Assembly (NCBI GenBank): GCA_905233385.1
Contig: CAJOEH010000002.1
Location: 42,629 to 106,628, forward strand
Length of the DNA: 64,000 bases
Origin: an uncultured Oscillospiraceae bacterium
GTDB lineage: Bacteria > Bacillota > Clostridia > Oscillospirales > Oscillospiraceae
Direction: 5' to 3'
A program made the translations under genes and the position numbers. Shown one piece after another: positions 43,399 through 51,492 of the stretch; within the stretch, counting starts at the first letter, position 1; the number at the start of each line of letters is the position of its first letter. The notes beneath the pieces are model-generated. The model was not told the DNA's origin, made no database searches, and was given only the letters and a program-made list of their open reading frames with translations.

Positions 43399-43430
43399 AA
43401 CAGGGAGCGCAGCAGCGCTCCCTGTTTTCA
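43398..43430 (+). terminator. Bidirectional terminator
   Basis: AAACAGGGAGCGC (43398-43410) pairs with 43415-43427, 4-nt loop. The A and T runs form part of the stem; it touches both convergent stop codons. Confidence 0.85.
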
Positions 43431-43784
43431 TCTTATAATAGCGTCGTATTCCGTCGAATCGGAGAACGTGACGACCAATCGATTCGGCAGGCAGACGATC
43501 GGCGCGCCGGAATTTGCCGGCCCATGCCGCACGCAGTCCTGCGTCGGGCAGTCCGCAGAGACGACAGAAACCTTTCCGTCTGCGACGCGCAGGACGTTCA
43601 CGCCGCAGTCCGATTCTACGCGATACTCGCCGTCTTCGGAGAGGTCGAGCGTCATGACAGTCACGCCGTCGGAGCGCACCGTCGCCGTCGCAGCGGCCGT
43701 ACCGCCGAACAAGAGGAAATAACTGCACAGCAGGCAGGCCGCCGCAAGGGCGGAAAACAGCAAGATCCAGTACTTCGTTTTCAT
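43428..43784 (-). CDS. NusG domain II-type secreted/membrane protein
   Basis: 118 residues: an N-terminal membrane anchor (about 5-27), then the extracytoplasmic NusG-II domain with CPTQDCVRHG and ICLPNRLVV-type ending (VCLPNRLVVTF). Found next to apbE and electron-transport genes; role unknown. Overlaps apbE by 4 bp. Confidence 0.88.
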   Translation of the reverse strand: MKTKYWILLFSALAAACLLCSYFLLFGGTAAATATVRSDGVTVMTLDLSEDGEYRVESDCGVNVLRVADGKVSVVSADCPTQDCVRHGPANSGAPIVCLPNRLVVTFSDSTEYDAIIR

Positions 43785-44767
43785 CGTTCAATCACCGTAA
43801 ACTCGCAGTCCGTCAGCAGGGAAGCAGCGCCTTCCGTCGCGAAGATCGCGCCGTCCTGCGTGATGAAAACCGCCTCAAAATCGTCGCTTTTGCGCCATAA
43901 CGTCGTCGCGTTCTCTATGCCCATTACAAACAGCGCGGTGGACAGGCCGTCCGCAATCGCGCCGTCCTGTGCGAGAACGGTCACGGAAGCAAGCCCGCTG
44001 TCTGCGGGACAGCCCGTTTTCGGGTCGAGGATATGATGAAAGCGGACGCCGTTTTCTTCAAAATACCGCTGATAACCGCCCGAAGTCACAAGGGCGAGCG
44101 AATCAGTGAAACGAAGGCAGGCGATCGCCTGCGAAGGGTTCTCCGGGTCGGCGATCCCGACGACCCACGCTTCGCCGTCCGGCTTACTGCCGAGTGTTTG
44201 GACGTTGCCGCCGAGATTGAGGAAGGCGGTCTCAACGCCGCGCTCTTGCAGCAGCTCGACGACCTTCTGCGCGGTATATCCCTTCGCGATGCCGCCGAGG
44301 TCGATTTTTCCGCCGTTTACGAGGGTAACGGTATCGCCGTCACATTCTACCTGTTCAAAGCCGATCAGCGGCAGAACGGCGTCAATTTCTCTCTGAGAGG
44401 GGAGAGCCTGCGTGTCCTTCGTAAAGCCCCAGAGCTCCACGAACGGATAGACGGTCGGATCGAACGCGCCGTCCGTCCGGCGGCTGACCTCGATCGCTTC
44501 TACCAAAAGGTCAAAAACGTCGAAGCTCAATTCTGCTTCTCCGTCACGATTCAGCGCGTAAACTTCGCTGTTTTCATATATTACGGACAGCAGCGCGTCC
44601 AGGCGGTTGATCTCGGAAACCGCCGCGGCAACGTCGCTGTCATCGCCCCAGACGCGTACCGTCATCACCGTATCCATCGCGAAGATCTCCCGTTCGACCG
44701 GCGCGTTGCTTGCGCAGCCGCAGAGCAAAAGAGCGATCAGCAGGGAAACGGCGAGTAGTTTTTTCAT
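43781..44767 (-). CDS. apbE: FAD:protein FMN transferase (lipoprotein)
   Basis: 328 residues. Signal with lipobox LCGC (Cys18), then MDTVMTVRVWG and GGIAKGYTAQKVVELL (FAD site), FLNLGGNVQTLG, and the C-terminal DGLSTALFVMG. Covalently attaches FMN to Thr in flavoproteins such as RnfG/D or FMN-binding-domain proteins, on the outside of the membrane. Operon with the NusG-II gene. Confidence 0.94.
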   Translation of the reverse strand: MKKLLAVSLLIALLLCGCASNAPVEREIFAMDTVMTVRVWGDDSDVAAAVSEINRLDALLSVIYENSEVYALNRDGEAELSFDVFDLLVEAIEVSRRTDGAFDPTVYPFVELWGFTKDTQALPSQREIDAVLPLIGFEQVECDGDTVTLVNGGKIDLGGIAKGYTAQKVVELLQERGVETAFLNLGGNVQTLGSKPDGEAWVVGIADPENPSQAIACLRFTDSLALVTSGGYQRYFEENGVRFHHILDPKTGCPADSGLASVTVLAQDGAIADGLSTALFVMGIENATTLWRKSDDFEAVFITQDGAIFATEGAASLLTDCEFTVIER

Positions 44768-44801
44768 TTCATCACCGGATTCTATGGAAATTTACAAAAA
44801 A

Positions 44802-44830
44802 AGTATAGCAAAAAGTGAAAAAAGTGTCAA
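44802..44830 (-). promoter_or_regulatory. apbE promoter
   Basis: On the minus strand TTGACA (44830-44825) and TATACT (44807-44802), 17-bp spacer. Back to back with the rplU promoter. Confidence 0.8.
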
Positions 44831-44837
44831 ATACTAT

Positions 44838-44866
44838 TTGACATTTCCAAATCATGATGTTAGAAT
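44838..44866 (+). promoter_or_regulatory. rplU operon promoter
   Basis: TTGACA (44838-44843) and TAGAAT (44861-44866), 17-bp spacer. The two divergent -35 boxes create the palindrome TGTCAAAT-N3-ATTTGACA (44825-44843). Confidence 0.85.
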
Positions 44867-44874
44867 AGACAGGC

Positions 44875-44946
44875 CGCATTGAAGAGGTCGAAGTTGAGGC
44901 GCGTCCTCACACCTCCAGAGCGAGACTACAGAAAAGGTAGGTGCAA
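44875..44946 (+). promoter_or_regulatory. Ribosomal protein L21 leader
   Basis: The transcribed leader before rplU contains a nested hairpin: GAGGT (from 44884) pairs with ACCTC, enclosing TGAGG-CGCGT-CCTCA. Position and the GAGGTCG...TTGAGGCGC core resemble the autoregulatory L21 leader of Firmicutes; I have not aligned it to the covariance model. Confidence 0.65.
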
Positions 44947-44949
44947 AAC

Positions 44950-45261
44950 ATGCAGGCAGTTATCGTTACCGGTGGTAAGCAGTATAACGTCAAGGAAGGC
45001 GACGTCATTTTCGTCGAAAAGCTTGGCGCGGAAGCTGACACGACCGTAACCTTCGATCAGGTCCTGGCGATCGTGGACGGCGAGAACTCCAAGTTCGGCG
45101 CTCCCGTGGTAGCAGGCGCTTCTGTCGAAGCAAAGGTGCTGAAGGAAGGCAAGTCCAAGAAGATCGTCGTCTTCAAGTACCGTCCGAAGAAGGACTCCAA
45201 GTCCATCCGCGGTCACAGACAGCCGTACACTAAGGTGCAGATTGAGAAGATCGTCGGTTGA
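44950..45261 (+). CDS. rplU: 50S ribosomal protein L21
   Basis: 103 residues, binds 23S rRNA. Starts [18 protein letters not shown] and has the C-terminal [19 protein letters not shown] (motif RGHRQPYT). ATG at 44950 preferred over the GTG at 44941 by family alignment; AAAGGTAGG upstream. First gene of rplU-prp-rpmA-obgE. Confidence 0.97.
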   Translation: MQAVIVTGGKQYNVKEGDVIFVEKLGAEADTTVTFDQVLAIVDGENSKFGAPVVAGASVEAKVLKEGKSKKIVVFKYRPKKDSKSIRGHRQPYTKVQIEKIVG

Positions 45262-45266
45262 TTGCT

Positions 45267-45590
45267 ATGACGAAAGTAGAAATTTTCAATCGTGACGGCA
45301 GGATCAACGGTTTTGCCGTATCGGGGCACAGTGGATTCTCCGAAGAGGGCAGCGACGTCGTTTGCGCGGCGGTCTCCTCCGCGGTGAAGTTCGCAGAGTG
45401 TACGATCAATGACGTGCTCGGCAATCATGCCAACACGAAGGTCAATGAAGATGAGCCCCGCATCACCCTCACACTTCCCGCAGTTTGCGACGATGAGGAC
45501 GCAGTACAGGCAGTGCTGACCGGCTTTATGCTGACGATGTGCTCCCTGCGGGATGATTATCCTGATTATATCGAAGTTATGGAGGTGTAA
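45267..45590 (+). CDS. prp: Ribosomal-processing cysteine protease Prp
   Basis: 107 residues. Removes the N-terminal extension of L27 in Firmicutes. Catalytic His in GHSGF and Cys in DVVCAAVS are present. ATG at 45267 fits the family N-terminus. Sits between rplU and rpmA as usual. Confidence 0.95.
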   Translation: MTKVEIFNRDGRINGFAVSGHSGFSEEGSDVVCAAVSSAVKFAECTINDVLGNHANTKVNEDEPRITLTLPAVCDDEDAVQAVLTGFMLTMCSLRDDYPDYIEVMEV

Positions 45591-45593
45591 CTT

Positions 45594-45878
45594 ATGCTGA
45601 AAATCGGTTTTCAGTTCTTCGCTCATAAGAAGGGCGGCGGTTCTACCAAGAACGGTCGTGATTCCGAGTCCAAGAGACTGGGCGTAAAGCGCGCGGACGG
45701 TCAGTTCGTCCTCGCGGGCAACATTCTGGTTCGCCAGAGAGGCACGCACATCCATCCTGGTACCAACGTCGGTATCGGCAGCGACGACACCCTGTTCGCA
45801 AAGGTTGACGGCCACGTCAAGTTCGAGCGCATGGGCAAGGATCGCAAAATGTGCTCCGTCTATCCGGTAGAGCAGTAA
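45594..45878 (+). CDS. rpmA: 50S ribosomal protein L27 (with Prp-cleaved extension)
   Basis: 94 residues. N-terminal extension MLKIGFQFF before [15 protein letters not shown] is the Prp cleavage site; mature L27 reaches the peptidyl transferase centre. ATG at 45594 follows GGAGGTG. Confidence 0.97.
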   Translation: MLKIGFQFFAHKKGGGSTKNGRDSESKRLGVKRADGQFVLAGNILVRQRGTHIHPGTNVGIGSDDTLFAKVDGHVKFERMGKDRKMCSVYPVEQ

Positions 45879-45890
45879 ATTGCATTAAGG

Positions 45891-45925
45891 AATCCCGAAC
45901 ATATCTTTATGTTCGGGATTTTTTC
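45891..45925 (+). terminator. Intrinsic terminator after rpmA
   Basis: AATCCCGAACAT (45891-45902) pairs perfectly with 45909-45920, 6-nt loop, TTTT follows. Separates the ribosomal genes from obgE, with likely partial readthrough. Confidence 0.9.
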
Positions 45926-45942
45926 AGGAAGGAGAGATCGCT

Positions 45943-47217
45943 ATGTTCGTAGATAAAGTCAAAATATTCGTCAAGGCCGGAAACGGCGGCAACGGCGCGG
46001 TCGCGTTCCATCGCGAGAAGTACGTCGCGGCGGGCGGGCCCGACGGCGGCGACGGCGGTCGGGGCGGCAATATCGTCCTGCGCGTCAACGACAATCTCTC
46101 CACGCTGATGGATTTCCGTTTCAAGCGCAAATACGCCGCGCCGAACGGCCAGGACGGCCAGGGCGCGCGGTGCAGCGGCAAGCGCGGCGCGGACCTTGTG
46201 ATCGAGATCCCGCGCGGCACGGTCGTGCGCGACGCGGAAACGAACGAGATCATCAAGGACATGTCCGACAACGAGGACTTCATTCTCTGCAAAGGCGGCA
46301 GAGGCGGCTGGGGCAACAAGCACTTCGCCACGCCGACCCGTCAGGTGCCGCGCTTCGCGAAGGCGGGGCTTCCCGGCGAGGAGCACGAAGTCGTCTTAGA
46401 GCTGAAGCTGCTCGCGGACGTCGGCCTGGTCGGCTTCCCGAACGTCGGCAAATCGACCCTGCTTTCCGTGACTTCCAACGCCCACCCGAAGATCGCGAAT
46501 TATCATTTCACGACCCTGTATCCCAATCTCGGCGTGATCTACGTTGACGACGGCGTTTCCTTCGTTATGGCGGACATCCCCGGCATCATCGAAGGCGCGG
46601 CGGAGGGCGCCGGGCTCGGGCACGACTTCCTGCGTCACATCGACCGCTGCCGTCTGCTGGTTCATATCGTCGACGTGTCCGGCAGCGAGGACCGCGATCC
46701 GATCGAGGATTTCGAGAAGATCAACGAGGAGCTTTCGCAGTATTCTTCCGAGCTTGCGTCCCGTCCGATGATCGTCGCCGCGAACAAATGCGACCTGATC
46801 CCGGAGGGCAGCGACAATCTGGACCGTCTGCGCGAGTACGTGACGCGGCGCGGCTATCCGTTCTATGAGATCTCCGCCGCAACCACGCAGGGAACGAGAC
46901 AGCTCGTCCGCGCGATCGCAGAGAAGCTCAAAGAGCTGCCGCCCGTCGTCGTTTATGATCCGGAATACGTCAAGCCGCTGGCGGAAGCCGGCGAAGCCGA
47001 CGATCTGACGATCGAGCACATGGACGATCTGTGGATCATTTCCGGCAAATGGCTCCAGCAGCTCATCATGGACATCAATTTCGCGGACTACGAATCGCGG
47101 ATGTACTTCGACCGCCAGCTCCGCAAAAGCGGCCTGTTTGAGCGGCTTGAGGAAATGGGCATCGAAGACGGCGACACGGTCAGCATCTACGATTTTGAAT
47201 TCGATTACGAGCGATAA
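45943..47217 (+). CDS. obgE: GTPase ObgE/CgtA
   Basis: 424 residues: glycine-rich Obg fold (1-157, RGGNIVLRVND and RGGWGNKHF), G domain with GFPNVGKSTLL, DIPGIIEGA and NKCD, and a C-terminal OCT domain. Late 50S assembly and stress-response GTPase. GGAAGGAGAG precedes the ATG. Confidence 0.97.
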   Translation: MFVDKVKIFVKAGNGGNGAVAFHREKYVAAGGPDGGDGGRGGNIVLRVNDNLSTLMDFRFKRKYAAPNGQDGQGARCSGKRGADLVIEIPRGTVVRDAETNEIIKDMSDNEDFILCKGGRGGWGNKHFATPTRQVPRFAKAGLPGEEHEVVLELKLLADVGLVGFPNVGKSTLLSVTSNAHPKIANYHFTTLYPNLGVIYVDDGVSFVMADIPGIIEGAAEGAGLGHDFLRHIDRCRLLVHIVDVSGSEDRDPIEDFEKINEELSQYSSELASRPMIVAANKCDLIPEGSDNLDRLREYVTRRGYPFYEISAATTQGTRQLVRAIAEKLKELPPVVVYDPEYVKPLAEAGEADDLTIEHMDDLWIISGKWLQQLIMDINFADYESRMYFDRQLRKSGLFERLEEMGIEDGDTVSIYDFEFDYER

Positions 47218-47230
47218 AAATGATACAAAA

Positions 47231-47272
47231 CACAAACCCGACTGTCCGAGGACAGCCGGGTTTGTGCTTTTT
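47231..47272 (+). terminator. Terminator after obgE
   Basis: CACAAACCCG-A-CTGTCC (47231-47247) pairs with 47250-47266 with one A-C mismatch, 2-nt connection, then CTTTTTG. The following 150 bp to the ALDH stop hold only a weak hairpin (GTAAGG-7-CCTTAC near 47335) and no gene. Confidence 0.88.
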
Positions 47273-47419
47273 GAAAAGAGAGAGGGAAAAGAGAGATAAA
47301 TGAAAAGATGAATCGCATCATGGAATCGCTGTCGTAAGGTATTCTTCCTTACATCTTGAGTATAGGCGGTAATTATGGCGAAACTGTGAACGAACTTGAA
47401 ATAATCGCTGAATAAGAGA

Positions 47420-48835
47420 CTATTTTTCAAACTTTTTCAGCAGGAAGAGTTTCTTCTTCTCGTTTTTGCCGCCGTAGGGGTGCTCGCGCAGGGGCAGATT
47501 AAAGCGCGTTCTGCCGCGCAGGACGGTGGCAGGATGCGTGAATTCGCGGAAGCCCCATTCACCGTGGTACGCGCCCATGCCGGAGTGTCCCGTGCCGTTG
47601 AAGGGGACGCCCTTGACCATCATGTGGATGCAGACCTCGTTGATGCAGCCGCCGCCGTACTGGAGAGTCTGCATGACGCGCTTCGCCCATTTCATATCTT
47701 TCGTGAAGACGTACAGCGCGAGCGGGTGCTCGCGGTCGGCGACGGTCTCGAGCAGCGCGCCGATCTCGCCGTCGCGGTAGGGAACGACCGGCAGCAGGGG
47801 ACAGAACAGTTCGTGCTGCACGATGTCCTCCTCCTTGCCGACGGGATAGAGGATCGTCGGTGCGTAGCGGCGGGTCTCGGCATTGCCCTTGCCGCCGAAG
47901 ACGATCCGGTCGCGGTATTCATCGGCAAGCCGCGCGCACTTCGCGTAGGCCGCGTCGGTGATGAGCTTCGGGTATTCCTCGTTGTTCGACGGATCCTCGC
48001 CGATCTGGCGGGTAACCTCCGCCTTCAATTCCTTCAGGAACGCCTCCGCGACCTCTTCCGCGACTGCGATCTGATTGATATTGATGCAGATCTGCCCGGC
48101 GTTGCAGAGCTTGAAGAAAGCGATCTTTCGTGCCGCGTCTCGCAGGTCGGCGTCCTTGCGGACGATACACCAGTTGCCGGTCTCGCCGCCGAGCTCCAGC
48201 GCGGTCGAGGTCAGATGTTTCGCCGCCGCCGTCAGGACGTGCTTGCCGACGGCAGGAGAGCCGGTATAGAAAATCTTGTCGAACCGCTGTTCCAGGCAGA
48301 GGTCCGCAACGTCGTGTCCGCCGTCGATCAGGGTGACGTATTCCGGCTCGAAGACCTCGGCAATGAACTTTTTGAGCATGGCGGTGCTCGCCGCGGATTT
48401 GGAACTTGCCTTCAAAACCGCCGTATTGCCGCCGGCGATGCTCGCCGTCAGCACGCCGAGGGTCAGGAGCATCGGGAAGTTGAACGGGGAGATGATGAGG
48501 CTGACGCCGTATGGCATTTTATACACCGTCGTCACCGTGCTCGGAAAGCACATCAGACCGCTGAAATGCCTTTCCGGCTTCGCCCACTTTTTGAGGCCTT
48601 TGATCGTCTCGTTGATCTCGACGATGATCGGGCCGACGTCGCAGAGGAACGCCTCTACCGTGCTCCGGCCCAGATCCTCATGCAGCGCCGCCTCGAACTC
48701 CTTTTCGTGCTCGAGGACGGCGTTTTTCAGTTTCTTGAGCTGCGCGATCCGCCACTTGACGTCCAGCGTCCGACCCGTGCGGAAAAACCTGCGCTGCGCT
48801 TCTACGATGCGCTGAATGTCCGTTTCTGTATACAT
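47420..48835 (-). CDS. Aldehyde dehydrogenase (class 3-like)
   Basis: 471 residues of the ALDH superfamily. Motifs: ISPFNFPMLLTLG, FTGSPAVGK-like (FYTGSPAVGKHV), the general base in LELGGE, and catalytic Cys in NAGQICI. The position after LELGG is Glu instead of the common Lys. C-terminal hydrophobic/Lys-rich tail resembles membrane-associated class 3 enzymes. Four bases downstream of the Fe-ADH gene, so the pair could interconvert an acid, aldehyde and alcohol. Confidence 0.9.
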   Translation of the reverse strand: MYTETDIQRIVEAQRRFFRTGRTLDVKWRIAQLKKLKNAVLEHEKEFEAALHEDLGRSTVEAFLCDVGPIIVEINETIKGLKKWAKPERHFSGLMCFPSTVTTVYKMPYGVSLIISPFNFPMLLTLGVLTASIAGGNTAVLKASSKSAASTAMLKKFIAEVFEPEYVTLIDGGHDVADLCLEQRFDKIFYTGSPAVGKHVLTAAAKHLTSTALELGGETGNWCIVRKDADLRDAARKIAFFKLCNAGQICININQIAVAEEVAEAFLKELKAEVTRQIGEDPSNNEEYPKLITDAAYAKCARLADEYRDRIVFGGKGNAETRRYAPTILYPVGKEEDIVQHELFCPLLPVVPYRDGEIGALLETVADREHPLALYVFTKDMKWAKRVMQTLQYGGGCINEVCIHMMVKGVPFNGTGHSGMGAYHGEWGFREFTHPATVLRGRTRFNLPLREHPYGGKNEKKKLFLLKKFEK

Positions 48836-48838
48836 AGC

Positions 48839-50050
48839 TTACTCCTTTCCGTTGATCTCGTCCAGTATGCGAAGGATATCCTTCTTTTTCAGGACGACCG
48901 GCGCGGAATAATTGATCGAATCGTTCGCGATCCGTTTGACGAGCAGGGGATAGTCCTCCTCGCGGATGAACGCGCCCTTGTCCGGAAAATCACAGGCGGC
49001 GATCAACGTCCCGATCGCGTTCAGCAGCTTATCCGCGGCAGTCGCCGGATCGTCCGCGCCGTCCGCAAGGCCGCAATAGACCGACAGTTCCGCCAGTTTC
49101 TCCACACAAGCTTCTTTTTGGAACCGCATCACGGGAAGGAGAGAAAGGGCGATCGCCCTGCCGTGCGGGATATGATAGAGCGCGCCGATGGAATGCGCGA
49201 AGGCGTGGACGTAGCCCGCAAGCTGTTCGTTGATCGCGTTGCCGCCGTACATCGCGGCGCGTGACATGGCGAGGCGGGAGGCCTCGCACTCCGGCGTTTC
49301 CAGCACCACGGGAAGGTGCTCCAGGACGAGCTTCACGCATTCCATACTCTCGCGCATATCCGCATCCGGAACGTGCACGGAAGCGACGACGCCTTCCAGA
49401 CCGTGGCTGAGCGCGTCGATGCCGCAGGCCGCCGTCACGCCGCGCGGCGCGTGGATCGTCAGCTCGCTGTCCAGGATGACGCGGACGATATTCAGGCCGA
49501 AAACGACCGTAGAGCCCTTTGCGCCCTTGTTCGATTTTGTGATGACTGCGCCGACCGTGATCTCCGCGCCGGTACCGGCGGTGCTCGGGATCGAGATCAT
49601 GGGCACGGACTTATGCGGCACGTAGAGGAATTTATGGACGAGCGATTTCACCGGCAGGCGGTGCAGGCGCAGGGCGGAGACGATCATCTTCGTCGCGTCG
49701 AGCACCGATCCGCCGCCGAGCGCGATCACGCAGTCCGCGCCGCATTCGAGCGCAGCGGCTTCACCCGCTTCAACGATCTGCACCGTCGGCTCGGAAGCAA
49801 TGTCGTGGAAGACGGTCGCTTTGATCCCGTTTTCCTCCAAAGCGAGAATGATGATCTCGTGATAGGCGAGGGAATACAAGGTCTGATCCGTGACGATCAG
49901 ACAGCTTTGAAAGCCCAATTCTTTGCAGATCCTGCCCGCCTGTTCGCGCGAACGGAAGCCCTCGACGACCTCCGGACGCGGCTTCGGGACCGCCTTGATG
50001 ACCACGCCGGGAAGCCGGCGGATCGTTTTTCGCAGGATATAAGAAGCCAT
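48839..50050 (-). CDS. Iron-containing alcohol dehydrogenase
   Basis: 403 residues. NAD-binding GGGSVLDATK, PSTAGTGAEIT, and the metal ligands Asp/His in DALSHGLEG, HAFAHSIGALYHIPHG. Reduces an aldehyde or ketone; substrate not assigned. Starts the ADH-ALDH operon from a recognisable promoter. Confidence 0.92.
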   Translation of the reverse strand: MASYILRKTIRRLPGVVIKAVPKPRPEVVEGFRSREQAGRICKELGFQSCLIVTDQTLYSLAYHEIIILALEENGIKATVFHDIASEPTVQIVEAGEAAALECGADCVIALGGGSVLDATKMIVSALRLHRLPVKSLVHKFLYVPHKSVPMISIPSTAGTGAEITVGAVITKSNKGAKGSTVVFGLNIVRVILDSELTIHAPRGVTAACGIDALSHGLEGVVASVHVPDADMRESMECVKLVLEHLPVVLETPECEASRLAMSRAAMYGGNAINEQLAGYVHAFAHSIGALYHIPHGRAIALSLLPVMRFQKEACVEKLAELSVYCGLADGADDPATAADKLLNAIGTLIAACDFPDKGAFIREEDYPLLVKRIANDSINYSAPVVLKKKDILRILDEINGKE

Positions 50051-50093
50051 TGCAGCACGCCTCCCGCAGGAAAAATTCTGTTTCTATAATTCT

Positions 50094-50121
50094 ATTATAT
50101 CAGTTTTTCCTGCGAATGCAA
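50094..50121 (-). promoter_or_regulatory. Promoter for ADH-ALDH operon
   Basis: On the minus strand TTGCAT (50121-50116) and TATAAT (50099-50094), 16-bp spacer. Confidence 0.7.
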
Positions 50122-50454
50122 CGGGAAATTATGCAATCTCACACGACATAACAAAGGCAATATTACGCGTCGAAATCTGTAATTCCGCGAGCAAAAAATG
50201 ATGAAAATTTATACTGCATAATTTGCAAATCTATTCAAAATCAAATGAAGTGTTATTTGTTCAATCAATGCGCCGTAAAGCGATAAAAATACTTGACATT
50301 CCTTTAATATAATCATTATCATGCAAAGTGTAGGCATTTTAATATATCTTGAAGCTTTACTTTACTTCACGAACATCATACAGGCTATCCGTTATATACT
50401 GTGCTGTGCGCACGGTTTTACATAGATGATCGACGATCCTTCGGAGGAATCAAA
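50122..50454 (+). promoter_or_regulatory. AT-rich intergenic region with pilus-locus promoter
   Basis: A 333-bp, strikingly AT-rich gap between the ADH operon and the pilus locus. The best promoter is TTGACA (50293-50298) with TATCAT (50317-50322), 18-bp spacer; a TATATACTG stretch near 50392 is a second -10 candidate. No gene or stable hairpin was seen. A long leader of over 100 nt would precede the first gene. Confidence 0.55.
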
Positions 50455-50775
50455 ATGACAGATAAAGAGCTGAAAAAACTCAACCGTTCGCAGCTTTTGG
50501 AGCTGCTGGTCGATCAAAGCCGTGAGATCGACCGCCTGCAAACGGCGCTCAACGAGGCGAATCAGAAGCTGGCGAAGCGCGAGATCTCGATGGCGAAATG
50601 CGGTTCAATCGCGGAGGCTTCTCTGGCGATCACCGAGATGTTCGACCGGGCGCAGGAAGCGGCGGATCTGTATCTGAAAGCGGCGAAGCGGTATGTCGCC
50701 CGAACGATCGCCGAAGGCAAAACGCTCCCGACGATCCTCGGCGATACGAAGCGGCAGGAAGGATCTGACAAATGA
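50455..50775 (+). CDS. Coiled-coil protein of the pilus locus
   Basis: 106 residues, highly charged and helical: LKKLNRSQLLELLVDQSREIDRLQTALNEA is a heptad-like region (quoted in part as RSQLLELLVDQSREIDRLQ), followed by an Ala-rich helix. No signal peptide. Such small coiled-coil genes accompany pilus signal peptidases in Clostridia; function unknown. ATG at 50455 with CGGAGGA; 4-bp overlap with lepB. Confidence 0.75.
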   Translation: MTDKELKKLNRSQLLELLVDQSREIDRLQTALNEANQKLAKREISMAKCGSIAEASLAITEMFDRAQEAADLYLKAAKRYVARTIAEGKTLPTILGDTKRQEGSDK

Positions 50776-51365
50776 AACGCAGACGCAAAGACAAACAGAC
50801 CCAACTGCCGACGACTCCTCAGCTCGAAGAGGCGCTGGCGCAGGAAGAGCGGCGAAAACGGTTCCGAAACATCCTGCGCAGCACGGTGTTCGTTCTGGCG
50901 ACGGTGGCTGCCGTGTCCGTCCTGATCGCAACGCTGCTCTTTCCGGTCATGCGGATCTACGGTTCTTCGATGAAGCCGACGCTGGAAGACGGAGAGATCG
51001 TCGTCGCGGTAAAGATCAAAGATTTTTCCGCCGGGGATCTGGTCGCGTTCTACTACAACAACAAGCTGTTGATCAAGCGTGTGATCGGCCGCCCGGGCGA
51101 CTGGATCAATATCACGGAGGACGGTACGGTCTTCGTCAACGGAACGCCGCTCGACGAAGCGTACGTCATGGAAAAGAGCCTCGGCACCTGCGATCTCGAG
51201 ATGCCGTACCAGGTCCCGGCCAGTCAGTACTTCGTGATGGGCGACCACCGCTCCACGTCGATCGACTCGCGCAGCTCCGCGCTCGGCTGCGTCACGCAGG
51301 AACAGATCGTCGGCAAGATTCTGATTCGCGTCTGGCCGCTTGAAGAGTTCGGCCTGATCGATTGA
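50772..51365 (+). CDS. lepB: Signal peptidase I
   Basis: 197 residues: cytoplasmic N-terminus, one membrane helix (about 37-58), nucleophile Ser66 in YGSSMKPTL and general base Lys102 in LLIKRVIGRPGD, then GDHRSTSIDSRSS and the closing IRVWP. Processes preproteins; as first enzyme of the pilus locus it is probably dedicated to pilins. Confidence 0.93.
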   Translation: MKRRRKDKQTQLPTTPQLEEALAQEERRKRFRNILRSTVFVLATVAAVSVLIATLLFPVMRIYGSSMKPTLEDGEIVVAVKIKDFSAGDLVAFYYNNKLLIKRVIGRPGDWINITEDGTVFVNGTPLDEAYVMEKSLGTCDLEMPYQVPASQYFVMGDHRSTSIDSRSSALGCVTQEQIVGKILIRVWPLEEFGLID

Positions 51366-51492
51366 AGCCAACGCTCCGCGATTCCGGAAATTCCGCTAAT
51401 GCAGTAAAAACACCGCTGCATTCATGCGTTAATATAGATAGCAACACCCCAAACGAAAATGAAAAAACAAATTTTTTTAGGAGGAAAAAATC

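Noticed and set aside
44825..44843. Palindrome TGTCAAAT-N3-ATTTGACA considered as a repressor operator
   Set aside because: It is fully explained by two divergent consensus -35 boxes, each with a correctly spaced -10.
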